The notes beneath the pieces are model-generated. The model saw only the letters and a list, made by a program, of their open reading frames with translations. It was not told the DNA's origin and searched no databases. A stretch of 56,727 bases of DNA from an uncultured Verrucomicrobiota bacterium (GTDB taxonomy: Bacteria; Verrucomicrobiota; Verrucomicrobiia; Opitutales; Opitutaceae): positions 1 through 56,727 of the forward strand of contig CAIVDS010000049.1 in the NCBI GenBank assembly GCA_903904685.1, written 5' to 3'. The position numbers were made by a program, and so were the translations under genes. Of the stretch, positions 48,444-56,727 are shown piece after piece (positions within the stretch are counted from its first letter, which is position 1; every line of letters begins with the position of its first letter).

Positions 48444-50875
48444 GCGAAGCGTCGACAACTCAGGCTGACGGCGGGGGGATTCGTAAATCGCCGATGTGTG
48501 CAACCCAATCCCGCCGGGCGCGTGTTCTGGTCGTGGGACTGGTGTTGGCAGTCGTGGTGGCGTTTCTCGGGTTGCACGCCTGGGCGGTGAGCAATTATCT
48601 GCGGCGGGTGAGCGACACGAGGTTTACCGAGCATCCGGTGCCGGTCCCTCGCATGCAAGTGCAGCAGGGTTTCGCCGTAGATGGGCAAGTATGGATTCAT
48701 TATGCGTTGCAGCTGGCGGAGGGCGACTCGTGGCGAGTGCGGCATACCGATCTGGATAATCCGCCCACGGGACGCGAGGTGCACTGGAGCTCCGGTTGGG
48801 CCTGGTGGTTGCTGGGCTGGGGAAAACTGCGGGCGGCGATGACGGGCGAGCCCTTGACGGCGGCGGTGGAGCGGGCGGCCGTGTGGGCCAATTTGCCGCT
48901 TTTATTGGCAGGTATTGCTTTGTTGGCGACGTGGGGCGGCCGACGCTGGGGCGCGGCGGCGGTGATTTTGCTTGCGGTTGGCATGGCTGGACACCGCGAT
49001 TTCTACGAAGCGTTGTATCCAGGTTATCCCGACCACCACGGCGCCATCGTGGTGTGCCTTTTGGGTCTGTTGCTCGGCGTGCTGCTCATGGGGGTCGGCT
49101 GGTGGCAACCGACGGAGGGCGGGCGGCGGGTGGGCCTGCCGGGGGACGAGGCGACCGCTTTGCGGGCGGCGACGGTTTCGGCGTTCTTCGGGGCTGCAGG
49201 CATGTGGATCAGCGCAGCATCGCTGGTATTGCCGCTGGCGATGGCCGGTGTGGCGTCCATCGGAGCGACCTTCTGGCTGGCGCGTCCGTTGGCGACTGCG
49301 GGAGCGCAGTTTTCTCCAGCGGTGTGGCGGCGATGGGGCAGGGTGGGAGCGGTGTCCAGCCTGGGCTTTTATCTGCTCGAATACTTTCCATCCGGCTTGT
49401 CTTGCCAACTGGATACCAATCATCCGCTTTATGCCTTCGTGTGGTGGAGTGGAGCCGAGCTTGTGGCCGGTCTGGGCGCATGGGCGAGCGGTGCGCCCGT
49501 CCTGCGGCGCACGATCATCCGTTTGGCCGTGATCGGCTCGGGATTGGTCGCCATTTTTTTTGGGGGATTGGCGGGCAAAGAACGATTATTCATGTTCGCA
49601 CAGCCTTTTATGGAGCGGCTCTACCAGCATGTGGATGAGCTCAGGTCGCTGTGGTTTAACATCGTGCGAGACGGTTGGTGGTCGCATGCCGACCATGCCG
49701 GGCTTTACCTGCTGCCTTTGGGACTGGCGACTTGGTTGTTGGTGCGTCGAACGGATGCCGCAACGCGGTTGTTGCTGGCGGTGATCTTGCCGGTGGCGTT
49801 GGGGATGACCGCAATGGGCTGGTGGGAGTGTCGCTGGCTGCTCACCGCAGGGGCGGCGCAGATATTATTGTTGGTCGTAGTCGCGGGGTGCTGGCACGAC
49901 CGCGGTCGCGGGTTGAACGGTGTGCCTTCGTTGGCCGCGGCGGTGCTGGCGGCGGCGATTTTCTACTTGCCGACATCGTATGTTTTGGTGCGCGATCTGG
50001 CCAGAGTAGAGCGGGTGCGCGACGTGCGTTTGATAGAGACTTGGCAGTTGTTTTATCGCGACGTTGCCCAGCGGCTCGCAGCTGAATCGCCTCGGGGGAG
50101 GACCGTTTTGCTGGCCAGTCCCAATGCCTCGATTGCGGTGAGTTACTACGGCAATGTACGTTCGGTGGGCACGCTTTACTGGGAAAACCACGCCGGCCTG
50201 CGGCGGGCGGCCGAGATATGGATGGCTGGTTCCGACGACGAGGCGGCGCGTCTCATACACGAGAGCGGGATCACCTATGTGTTGGTCTCTTGGCCGGACG
50301 ATTTCTTGGCAGAGTATCATGATGCTCTGCGGCCAGATCGGCGGTTTGAATCGACACTGGGGTATCGGCTGCGTGCTTATCGATTGCCGACTTGGCTGCG
50401 ACCGATCGACTACCGGCCCCCGGCGGTGTTATCGCACCTGCATTTGCGCGGTGATTTGTATGCGGTGGATTTTAACCAGTCTCCGGCTGTTGCCGGGCTG
50501 AGACAGGGGCTTTTTTTGCGGGATCGGGGTGAACTGGCGCTGGCTCGCGACCACCTCGCGACAGCGGCCACCTCTGGGAATGCGGATGCGGCGGTCGAGC
50601 TCGCTTGGATGCTGGCTACCAACCGCGATGACGCTAGTCGCGATGCGGGTCGGGCCTTGTGGTGGGCGCAGCTGGCGGTGAAGGCCTGTCCGGCGGATGC
50701 GCACAGTCGTGAGGTGTTGGCGGCGGCGTTTGCGGAAAACAACCGATTCGCCGAGGCCAATGGGGCGATTTTACTGGCAATAGAGTTGGCCGAAAACGCC
50801 CACGACCCGGGGTTCGTGGCTCGCCTGCAACTGCAGTTTGATTCATATCAAGAACGCCGTCCGTGGCGCGAATAA
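48440..50875 (+). CDS. GT-C-type membrane glycosyltransferase, STT3-like, with repeat tail
   Basis: 811 residues from ATG 48440. About 10-13 hydrophobic segments occupy the first two thirds. A loop after the first helix with HTDLDNPPTG and PGYPDHHG has acidic clusters as in GT-C lipid-linked sugar transferases such as STT3/AglB. WWECRW and, further on, VSYYGNVRSVGTLYWEN recall conserved regions of that fold. The last about 120 residues form helical TPR/Sel1-like repeats. I infer transfer of sugar from a polyprenyl carrier outside the cytoplasm; the acceptor is unknown. The convergent neighbouring gene encodes a GT2 enzyme, a usual partner. An alternative ATG lies at 48422. Confidence 0.65.
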   Translation: MSEASTTQADGGGIRKSPMCATQSRRARVLVVGLVLAVVVAFLGLHAWAVSNYLRRVSDTRFTEHPVPVPRMQVQQGFAVDGQVWIHYALQLAEGDSWRVRHTDLDNPPTGREVHWSSGWAWWLLGWGKLRAAMTGEPLTAAVERAAVWANLPLLLAGIALLATWGGRRWGAAAVILLAVGMAGHRDFYEALYPGYPDHHGAIVVCLLGLLLGVLLMGVGWWQPTEGGRRVGLPGDEATALRAATVSAFFGAAGMWISAASLVLPLAMAGVASIGATFWLARPLATAGAQFSPAVWRRWGRVGAVSSLGFYLLEYFPSGLSCQLDTNHPLYAFVWWSGAELVAGLGAWASGAPVLRRTIIRLAVIGSGLVAIFFGGLAGKERLFMFAQPFMERLYQHVDELRSLWFNIVRDGWWSHADHAGLYLLPLGLATWLLVRRTDAATRLLLAVILPVALGMTAMGWWECRWLLTAGAAQILLLVVVAGCWHDRGRGLNGVPSLAAAVLAAAIFYLPTSYVLVRDLARVERVRDVRLIETWQLFYRDVAQRLAAESPRGRTVLLASPNASIAVSYYGNVRSVGTLYWENHAGLRRAAEIWMAGSDDEAARLIHESGITYVLVSWPDDFLAEYHDALRPDRRFESTLGYRLRAYRLPTWLRPIDYRPPAVLSHLHLRGDLYAVDFNQSPAVAGLRQGLFLRDRGELALARDHLATAATSGNADAAVELAWMLATNRDDASRDAGRALWWAQLAVKACPADAHSREVLAAAFAENNRFAEANGAILLAIELAENAHDPGFVARLQLQFDSYQERRPWRE

Positions 50876-51618
50876 GGTTCCTGTCGGCGTCTTGACTGGA
50901 ACGTGCGCAGACGGTGGATCAGGAGGAAACGCAGATGCCGGAAGCCGTCGCGCCAACTGCGCAGGTGAGGCGGGCGGCCTCGGCCATCCGGATGCAAGAC
51001 CACGGGGACTTCCGCGAAACGCAGGCCTGCGAGCTGGGCTTGCACAATCAATTCCGAGGCAAACTCCATACCGGTGGTGTGCAGTTCGAGTGATTGGACG
51101 GCCTCCCGCGAAAAAGCGCGCAGTCCGCAGTGAAAGTCATGCACAGGGCAACTATAAAGCACACGCCCTATCCATGTGAGTCCCGGATTGCCAATCCAAC
51201 GGTGCTTCCATGGCATGGCATTCGGCTCGATGCGACCGCCTCCGACGGGCAGGCGGCAACCCATGACAAAATCCGCGCCGTTGCGCAGTGCCGACACAAA
51301 CTGCGGCACGCTGGTGAAATCGTAGCTGGCGTCGGCATCGCCCATGAGAACCCAGCGGCCTCGGGCGGCGGCAATACCGGCGCGCAGTGCATGGCCGTAG
51401 CCGCGTGCCGCGACCGAGACCACCCGGGCACCTTCGGCCAAGGCAATTTCGGCGGAGCCATCGCTACTGCCGTTGTCTGCGACCACGAACTCGGCGATCA
51501 CCCCGGCGGTGCTGATACCTTGTCGAGCAGCGCGCAGGCAGGCGCGCAGCGTCGCTGCCTCATTCAAACAGGGCAGTAGAACGGTGAGTTCCAGTGTAGT
51601 GTCGTCGGGCATGGGCAT
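50848..51618 (-). CDS. Glycosyltransferase family 2, polyprenyl-phosphate sugar synthase-like
   Basis: 256 residues from ATG 51618 (or 254 from 51612); an ATG further upstream (51747) overlaps the regulator gene and is rejected. The GT-A fold is clear: TVLLPCLNEA at the start, VVADNGSSDGS and MGDADASYDF, where DAD is the metal/nucleotide-sugar motif. There are no membrane helices, as in short DPM1-type synthases that charge a polyprenyl phosphate with a sugar. The basic C-terminus (RSRRRQEP-like) might contact the membrane. It is tail to tail with the GT-C gene with a 28-base overlap, and the two may act in one pathway. Confidence 0.8.
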   Translation of the reverse strand: MPMPDDTTLELTVLLPCLNEAATLRACLRAARQGISTAGVIAEFVVADNGSSDGSAEIALAEGARVVSVAARGYGHALRAGIAAARGRWVLMGDADASYDFTSVPQFVSALRNGADFVMGCRLPVGGGRIEPNAMPWKHRWIGNPGLTWIGRVLYSCPVHDFHCGLRAFSREAVQSLELHTTGMEFASELIVQAQLAGLRFAEVPVVLHPDGRGRPPHLRSWRDGFRHLRFLLIHRLRTFQSRRRQEPYSRHGRRS

Positions 51619-51670
51619 TGCTTGTGGGCTCCAAGTGCCGTCGGACTTGGTGGGACACCCGCACGCGATC

Positions 51671-52411
51671 TTACTTCGAGTCCTCGTCGGCACCGAGGAT
51701 GTAACCGATACCATGCACGGTGCGGAAGGAATCCAAGCTGAGCCCATGACGTTTGAAAAGTTCCCGCACTTTCACGATGTATTGGTCGAGCGATCGGCTT
51801 TTCACGTCAGCGTGAATACCCCAAACCGCATGAATCAGGGCCTTGCGGGGAATCACGACACCGAGATTTTCGTGGATATGGGCCAGGATGCCCAGTTCTT
51901 TGCGCCCGATTTTTTCCTTCTTCCCCTTGGGGAATTCGATCTCAAGCCGGAGTGGCACGATATGGGCGCCGCAAAAATCAAAGGGCTCGTCCATGACCTT
52001 CACGTTTTTCGTGAGGTTCATATCGGTCTTGGCCTCGGTCCGGCGCAAGACGGCGCGAATGCGGGCCACGAGTTCGGGGAAACCGAAGGGCTTCGTGATG
52101 TAATCGTCGCCGCCCAGTTCCAACCCACGCACTTTATTTACCTCAAGGGCATTGCCCGTCAGGAAAATGGTGGGGATCGCAATGTCGTTGCTCTTGAGAT
52201 CTTCGAGTAGGGAAAAACCGGACTGGTCGGGCAGGTTGACATCAAGTAGCAGAAGATTGGCAAAATTCTTTTTCAAGAAGCGCAGAGCCAAGGTGCACCG
52301 ATTGCAAACTTGAGTCTGCATGCCAGCTTCTTCCAAGTGGAGACAGATCAGCTTGGTCAGCTCTTCCTCATCTTCAACGATAAGAATAAGCGGTTTTGAT
52401 TCTGGTCGCAT
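51671..52411 (-). CDS. OmpR-family response regulator
   Basis: 246 residues. The receiver domain (about 1-122) has the acidic pair VEDEEE, the phosphorylated Asp in LLLDVNLPDQSG, the switch Thr in IFLTGN and Lys in ITKPFG. The C-terminal winged helix (about 150-240) fits Trans_reg_C, with RSLDQYIVKVRELF as recognition helix and HGIGYIL as wing. No histidine kinase gene lies nearby, so its partner is elsewhere. It is followed by the GT2 gene on the same strand after 52 bases and may regulate it. Target genes are unknown. Confidence 0.9.
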   Translation of the reverse strand: MRPESKPLILIVEDEEELTKLICLHLEEAGMQTQVCNRCTLALRFLKKNFANLLLLDVNLPDQSGFSLLEDLKSNDIAIPTIFLTGNALEVNKVRGLELGGDDYITKPFGFPELVARIRAVLRRTEAKTDMNLTKNVKVMDEPFDFCGAHIVPLRLEIEFPKGKKEKIGRKELGILAHIHENLGVVIPRKALIHAVWGIHADVKSRSLDQYIVKVRELFKRHGLSLDSFRTVHGIGYILGADEDSK

Positions 52412-52570
52412 AAAAACAGGTATCGTGTGTGAAGACGGATTTGCCGATGGGTGACGACAATGTTTTTTACAAATAGGGTCATCTTGTCAAAGAAAACGTC
52501 CTGCGGGTTACCGAGGCTTGAGGTAGAGAATAAACTTGAAGGCTCTGCGTGCCGCGTCTCCCTTGGCCAC

Positions 52571-53455
52571 GTGTCTGCAAATGCTCCCTTGCTCATGCTC
52601 GGGCTGCCGAAGGGTAGCCTCGAGGAATCCACCAAAAACCTGTTTGCCAAGGCAGGTTGGAAAATCACCACGAGTTCGCGCTCTTACAAGCCGTCGATCG
52701 ACGATCCCGAACTGGATGGACGGTTTGTCCGCGCCCAGGAGGTGAGCCGTTATGTGGAGCATGGGTTCTTCGATTGCGGATTGACCGGCTATGACTGGGT
52801 GCAGGAAAATAACTCCGACGTCATCGAGGTGTGCGACCTTGTGTATAGCCGGGCGTCCACGCTCAAATCGCGCTGGGTGCTGTGCGTGCCTGAGTCTTCA
52901 TCGATTCAGAAGCCTGAAGACCTTGCAGGCAAGCGCGTCGCCACCGAACTGATGAACACGACGAAGCGCTATTTTGCCGAGAAGGGCATCGCTGTCGAAG
53001 TCGAATTTTCCTGGGGTGCGACCGAAGTGAAAGTCCCCGATCTGGTGGATGCCATCGTGGATATCACTGAAACCGGTTCATCGTTGCGCGCGAACAAGCT
53101 GCGCATCGTCGATACGCTGCTCTACACCAACACCAAGTTGATCGCCAACAAGGCGAGCTGGGCCAATGTCGCCAAGCGTAAGAAGATCGAGACCATTGCG
53201 CTGCTCCTCCGTGGAGCGCTCGAAGCCGGCAGCAAGGTGGGGCTCAAGCTCAACCTCCCCAAGGCTTCGCTTGCCGCCCTCATCAAGGCTCTGCCTTCGC
53301 TCCGCAACCCGACGATTTCACCGCTGAGTTCACCGGATTGGATCGCCGTCGAGACGATTATCGACGAGAGCGTTGTCCGAGAAATTATCCCTCAACTCAA
53401 GGAACTCGGAGCCGAAGGCATCGTTGAATATCCGCTCAACAAGGTCGTTTATTAG
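52571..53455 (+). CDS. hisG: ATP phosphoribosyltransferase, long form
   Basis: First enzyme of histidine synthesis. LGLPKGSLEE and the DVVITGTSLR-type region VDITETGSSLRANKLRI are diagnostic, and the C-terminal about 80 residues form the regulatory HisG_C domain of the long form, where histidine binds. I start at GTG 52571 (294 residues), just before the conserved core; ATG 52595 and a long upstream frame to 52451 are also open, but the latter's sequence looks noncoding. It is divergent from the response regulator. No T-box or attenuator is visible. It is the first of four + strand genes in this block. Confidence 0.9.
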   Translation: MSANAPLLMLGLPKGSLEESTKNLFAKAGWKITTSSRSYKPSIDDPELDGRFVRAQEVSRYVEHGFFDCGLTGYDWVQENNSDVIEVCDLVYSRASTLKSRWVLCVPESSSIQKPEDLAGKRVATELMNTTKRYFAEKGIAVEVEFSWGATEVKVPDLVDAIVDITETGSSLRANKLRIVDTLLYTNTKLIANKASWANVAKRKKIETIALLLRGALEAGSKVGLKLNLPKASLAALIKALPSLRNPTISPLSSPDWIAVETIIDESVVREIIPQLKELGAEGIVEYPLNKVVY

Positions 53456-53475
53456 GCGCGTCGCGTTTTTGAGTC

Positions 53476-54354
53476 ATGGCCAAAGTCACGCTCGGTCTTC
53501 TTCAGCACGCCTGCGGCTCCGCCCCTGGCGCCAACCTCAAGAAAACTCTCGCGCTGACCGAGAAGGCCGCGAAGCAGGGAGCCCGGATCATCTGCACGCA
53601 GGAGTTGTTTCGCTCCCAGTATTTTTGCCAGAGCGAAGAGCATAAGTATTTTGATTTGGCCGAGTCGATTCCCGGGCCGAGCACGAAGGCGTTCCAAAAG
53701 ATCGCCAGAAAATACAAGGTCGTGATCGTGGCGTCGCTGTTCGAGAAACGCGCCTCCGGCCTCTATCATAACACGGCGGTCATCATTGATGCCGATGGCA
53801 AGCTGCTCGGCATTTACAGGAAGATGCACATCCCGGACGATCCTCTCTTCTACGAGAAGTTTTACTTCACGCCAGGCGACACCGGCTTCAAGGCGTGGGA
53901 AACGAAATACGGCAAGATCGGCGTGCTCATCTGCTGGGACCAGTGGTATCCGGAAGGAGCGCGGCTTACAGCGATGCAAGGTGCGGAGATCCTTTTCTAT
54001 CCGACGGCCATCGGCTGGCATCCCTCGGAGAAAAAAAAAAACGGTATTGATCAGCATGGCGCTTGGGAGACGATCCAGCGCTCCCATGCCGTCGCCAACG
54101 GCTGCTACGTCGCCGCGGTCAATCGCATCGGCCTTGAACAACCCATCGGTGGCGACGGACTTGAGTTCTGGGGCCAGAGTTTTGTCGCCGGCACCAGTGG
54201 TCAGATTCTCGCCAAGGCGAGCATCGACAAAGAGGAAATGCTGCTCGTGCCGATCGAACTCGGCAAAGTGGACGTCACCCGCACGCACTGGCCGTTCCTG
54301 CGTGATCGCCGCATCGACGCCTACGGCGGCCTGACGAAACGTTTTATCGACTAA
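53476..54354 (+). CDS. aguB: N-carbamoylputrescine amidase
   Basis: 292 residues of the nitrilase/carbon-nitrogen hydrolase superfamily with its catalytic triad: Glu43 (TQELF), Lys116 (YRKMHIP) and Cys153 (LICWDQW). The segments HIPDDPLFYEKFYFTPGD and CWDQWYPEGAR are characteristic of AguB. It hydrolyses N-carbamoylputrescine to putrescine, CO2 and ammonia. It lies 20 bases after hisG and two bases before aguA, its pathway partner. Confidence 0.93.
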   Translation: MAKVTLGLLQHACGSAPGANLKKTLALTEKAAKQGARIICTQELFRSQYFCQSEEHKYFDLAESIPGPSTKAFQKIARKYKVVIVASLFEKRASGLYHNTAVIIDADGKLLGIYRKMHIPDDPLFYEKFYFTPGDTGFKAWETKYGKIGVLICWDQWYPEGARLTAMQGAEILFYPTAIGWHPSEKKKNGIDQHGAWETIQRSHAVANGCYVAAVNRIGLEQPIGGDGLEFWGQSFVAGTSGQILAKASIDKEEMLLVPIELGKVDVTRTHWPFLRDRRIDAYGGLTKRFID

Positions 54355-54356
54355 GC

Positions 54357-55409
54357 ATGGCCGCCAAGAAGTCGCACGACACTCCCGCTTTCCTCGGCTT
54401 TTGTATGCCCGCCGAGTGGGCGCCGCAGACGGCCGTGTGGCTTTCGTGGCCGCACAAGCGCGCATCATGGCCCGGCCGGTTCCGTTCGATTCCCTATGTG
54501 TTCGCCGGGATCGTCGCGCAGATTAGCCGTTTCGAGGAAGTTCGCATCAACATTGGGCAGTCGTTGCAAAAGCGCGCATGGTCGCTGATCGCCAAAGCTG
54601 GAGCCGATCTTTCAAAGGTTACTTTTTACGATCATCCGACCAACGATGCGTGGTGCCGTGATCACGGTCCGATTTTTGTTAAAAACAAGAGGACCGGCGA
54701 ACTCGCCGTGACCGATTGGGTGCATACCGCTTGGGGTGGCAAATACCCGCCCTACGATCTCGACAACACCATTCCTTTGTTCGTCGCGGAAAAACTCAAG
54801 CTGCGTCGTTTTGAAAACGACATGGTGCTCGAAGGCGGCTCCATTGAGGTCAACGGCGAGGGCCTGCTTCTCACCAGCGAGCAATGTCTGCTCAATAAGA
54901 ACCGCAACCCGCACCTGACCCGCGAGCAGATCGAGCAAAACCTGAAGGGCTACCTTGGCGTCAAGCGGGTGTTGTGGGTCGGTGACGGTATCATCGGCGA
55001 CGATACCGATGGGCACGTCGATGACATTACGCGTTTCTATAAGCCGGACGGCTTCATCACGGTAGTCGAGCGCAACAAGCGCGATCCGAACCATGCGATC
55101 CTCGCCGAAAACTCGGCGCGACTGGCGGCCTTCCGCACACCGAAAGGTAAGAAGTTCGACATCATCGAGCTGCCCATGCCGAAATCGTTCGCGTTCCAAG
55201 GCCAGACGGTGCCGGCGAGCTACGCGAATTTTCTTATCATCAACGGTGCGGTTCTCGTTCCGAATTTCAGGCAGAAGAAGCGTGACGCTGAGGCTAACGC
55301 CATTATTGCATCGTGTTTCCCTGACCGTGAGATCATCCCGGTTGACTGTTATGATCTTATATGGGGACTAGGCACCTTGCATTGTATCTCGCAACAGCAG
55401 CCCGCCTGA
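54357..55409 (+). CDS. aguA: Agmatine deiminase
   Basis: 350 residues of the peptidylarginine-deiminase-like (guanidine-modifying) superfamily. Conserved blocks are MPAEWAPQTAVWLSWP, NDAWCRDHGPIFV, VLEGGSIEVNG, DDTDGHVDDITRF and the C-terminal LGTLHCISQQQP with the nucleophile Cys344. It converts agmatine to N-carbamoylputrescine, the substrate of AguB. The two-base gap between aguB and aguA points to coupled expression. The agmatine source (arginine decarboxylase) is not in the window. Confidence 0.95.
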   Translation: MAAKKSHDTPAFLGFCMPAEWAPQTAVWLSWPHKRASWPGRFRSIPYVFAGIVAQISRFEEVRINIGQSLQKRAWSLIAKAGADLSKVTFYDHPTNDAWCRDHGPIFVKNKRTGELAVTDWVHTAWGGKYPPYDLDNTIPLFVAEKLKLRRFENDMVLEGGSIEVNGEGLLLTSEQCLLNKNRNPHLTREQIEQNLKGYLGVKRVLWVGDGIIGDDTDGHVDDITRFYKPDGFITVVERNKRDPNHAILAENSARLAAFRTPKGKKFDIIELPMPKSFAFQGQTVPASYANFLIINGAVLVPNFRQKKRDAEANAIIASCFPDREIIPVDCYDLIWGLGTLHCISQQQPA

Positions 55410-55419
55410 TTTTAATTTT

Positions 55420-55884
55420 ATGAAAACATTCTTCGTCCTCATTGTCTCCAGTGTCGTTCTGGTGTTGGCGGGTTGCGGGACGTCCGGGGCGGATTTTAAA
55501 ACCAGTGTCCGGGAAAAATTCGACGGCCCTACGTATCGTCTCAAGGTCGTGGTGGGCGACAGTCGTGCGGTTTACGAGGCCGCTCGGCGCGCGGTGGACA
55601 AACTTGGTTTTCGTTTTGTGAGCGGTGGCCCTTCCCAAGGTCGTATCGAGGCACTCAGTGGTGTGTCGGCTAACGATTCTCTCCAAGGCGCGCGCCAACT
55701 TGCGATGAAAGTCAGGCTCAGTCCGCTCGCCACCGGCGGCATCGAAGTCGCCGTGCTTTTTACCGAGCAAGTTCAGGATGATTTTAGCAAGGGAATGGGG
55801 CAGACCACTGAGTCCCCTTTGCGGGAAAGTGCGCTCTACGAGGTGTTTTTTAGGACATTGGAGCAGTCGTTGGCCGCCAAGTAG
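55420..55884 (+). CDS. Putative lipoprotein of unknown function
   Basis: 154 residues. The N-terminus is a lipoprotein signal with lipobox LAGC (Cys at about 19). The mature part is a small alpha/beta domain with no motif I recognise. It starts 10 bases after aguA and is probably transcribed with it. Its function is unknown; a link to polyamine metabolism is not supported by anything in the sequence. Confidence 0.7.
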   Translation: MKTFFVLIVSSVVLVLAGCGTSGADFKTSVREKFDGPTYRLKVVVGDSRAVYEAARRAVDKLGFRFVSGGPSQGRIEALSGVSANDSLQGARQLAMKVRLSPLATGGIEVAVLFTEQVQDDFSKGMGQTTESPLRESALYEVFFRTLEQSLAAK

Positions 55885-56106
55885 ACTGCGGCGAGTGGAT
55901 ATATGGGGGAGATTTTGCGCTTGCGGACGGGAGCGGCCTTAAGCGATTCTTTCCCTTCGCGGCATTTAGTCGGTTCCGGTCGGTGTCGTCGCGACGCTCC
56001 CATCGACCCTCAACGTCAGTCTAACCTTCAACCCACGGCGCCCTCATCGGCGTCATCGCGGACGGTCGGCGCTTCGGAGCAAGCGACGGCATTTCGCCCT
56101 GTTACA
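55885..56106 (+). promoter_or_regulatory. rpsA upstream region
   Basis: These 222 G/C-rich bases must hold the rpsA promoter and leader. I see no clear -35/-10 boxes, no intrinsic terminator for the lipoprotein gene, and no strong Shine-Dalgarno before the rpsA ATG. In other bacteria rpsA leaders can be structured and self-regulated, so a structured leader is possible here, but this is inference. Confidence 0.35.
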
Positions 56107-56727
56107 ATGAGTTCACTCATGCAAGAGCTGCTCGCTCAATCGGCCTTCGATAAGCTTAAAGAAGGCGCCATCGTATCCGCTGTTATCACCGAAATCCGCC
56201 AGAACGACGTGGTCGTTGACATCGGCGGCAAGTCGGAAGGTGTTATTCCCGCCAACGAATTCGTCGATATCGGCGAACTCCAGATCGGTTCGACCATCGA
56301 CGTTTACGTCGAGAAACTTGAGGACAAGAGCGGCGCGCCCGTTCTTTCCTTTGACAAGGCCGAACAAAAGAAAAACTGGGATAATATCCTCACCAAATTT
56401 CCCGAGGGTTCCATCGCCGCGGGTCGCGTGAAGGCCAAGGTCAAGGGCGGTCTGATTGTCTCGATCGGCGTCGATTCCTTCCTCCCCGCCTCGCACATCG
56501 ACATCCAGCCCCCCAAGAATCTCGATCAATACGTCGGCCAGACCTACGATTTCAAGGTTCTCAAAATCAATCTCGACCGGAAGAACATCGTTCTCTCCCG
56601 CCGCGAACTCATCGAGGAACAGCGCGCCAACAAGCGCAAGAGCCTCCTTGACTCCATCCAGCCCGGCCAGGTCCGCAAGGGCGTCGTCAAGAACATCACC
56701 GACTTCGGTGCATTCATCGACCTCGAC
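56107..56727 (+). CDS. rpsA: 30S ribosomal protein S1, 5' part only
   Basis: The gene opens at ATG 56107 and is cut by the window end after 207 codons without a stop. The visible part holds two full S1/OB-fold repeats (about residues 18-90 and 105-175) and the start of a third (VRKGVVKNITDFGAFIDLD, ending at the edge). VVVDIGGKSEGVIP and FKVLKINLDRKNIVLSRR are typical S1 segments. S1 helps mRNA bind the 30S subunit. The full protein should have four to six repeats. The weak ribosome-binding site is usual for rpsA. In many bacteria it follows cmk, but cmk here lies about 40 kb away. Confidence 0.95.
   Translation, partial: MSSLMQELLAQSAFDKLKEGAIVSAVITEIRQNDVVVDIGGKSEGVIPANEFVDIGELQIGSTIDVYVEKLEDKSGAPVLSFDKAEQKKNWDNILTKFPEGSIAAGRVKAKVKGGLIVSIGVDSFLPASHIDIQPPKNLDQYVGQTYDFKVLKINLDRKNIVLSRRELIEEQRANKRKSLLDSIQPGQVRKGVVKNITDFGAFIDLD

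Overview
The window looks like a chromosome segment from a high-GC member of the Verrucomicrobiota, most likely an Opitutaceae-type bacterium. This is inferred from gene content and from memory of related genomes, not from a search. The main clue is a five-gene block (40049-47401) that resembles in order and architecture the Amuc_1098-1102 secretin/pilus-like locus of Akkermansia. A caa3-type oxidase, a 13-gene Complex I cluster, a pyruvate dehydrogenase and agmatine-to-putrescine genes suggest an aerobic heterotroph.

Layout. 1-320: a 21-bp tandem array of at least 14 units running off the left edge and ending at a 17-bp palindrome. 313-566: what looks like the 3' end of an unknown + strand gene followed by a strong terminator. 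702-3173 (- strand): a compact accessory operon with a membrane-anchored Mrr-like nuclease, a GIY-YIG protein, an unknown protein with a nuclease-like motif and a 32-residue leader ORF. 3285-8646 (-): caa3 cytochrome oxidase (ctaC-D-E-F) and assembly factor ctaG. 8894-10339 (+): mpl (peptidoglycan recycling). 10387-13129 (-): rimO, a small very basic protein and an Rsm22-like methyltransferase. 13348-15029 (+): a left-handed beta-helix protein and trpS. 15056-18642 (-): tyrA-aroA-cmk-plsC. 18748-20472 (+): a membrane coiled-coil protein with a formylglycine-enzyme-like domain. 20681-20768 (-): tRNA-Ser(GGA).

20990-34614 (+): nuoBCDEFGHIJKLMN, with no nuoA in this window. 34646-35713 (+): a CE2-like SGNH esterase. 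35867-39337 (-): pdhA-pdhB-pdhC. 39440-39964 (-): a Nudix hydrolase. 40049-47401 (+): the secretin/pilus-like block, closed by a terminator. 47562-50875 (+): a stand-alone 5'-3' exonuclease coupled to a GT-C membrane protein. 50848-52411 (-): an OmpR-type regulator and a GT2 glycosyltransferase. 52571-55884 (+): hisG, aguB, aguA and a small lipoprotein. 56107-end (+): the 5' part of rpsA.

How the genes work together. Complex I and the caa3 oxidase are the two ends of an aerobic electron transport chain, and pyruvate dehydrogenase feeds it NADH. aguA and aguB are consecutive enzymes from agmatine to putrescine. tyrA and aroA belong to aromatic amino-acid synthesis. rimO, the Rsm22-like protein, the small basic protein and rpsA all concern the small ribosomal subunit. 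Best candidates for something undescribed are the three-nuclease operon with its adjacent repeat array, and the Verrucomicrobia-type secretin block. Long open frames antisense to the real genes are shadows of GC-rich codon usage and are left out.
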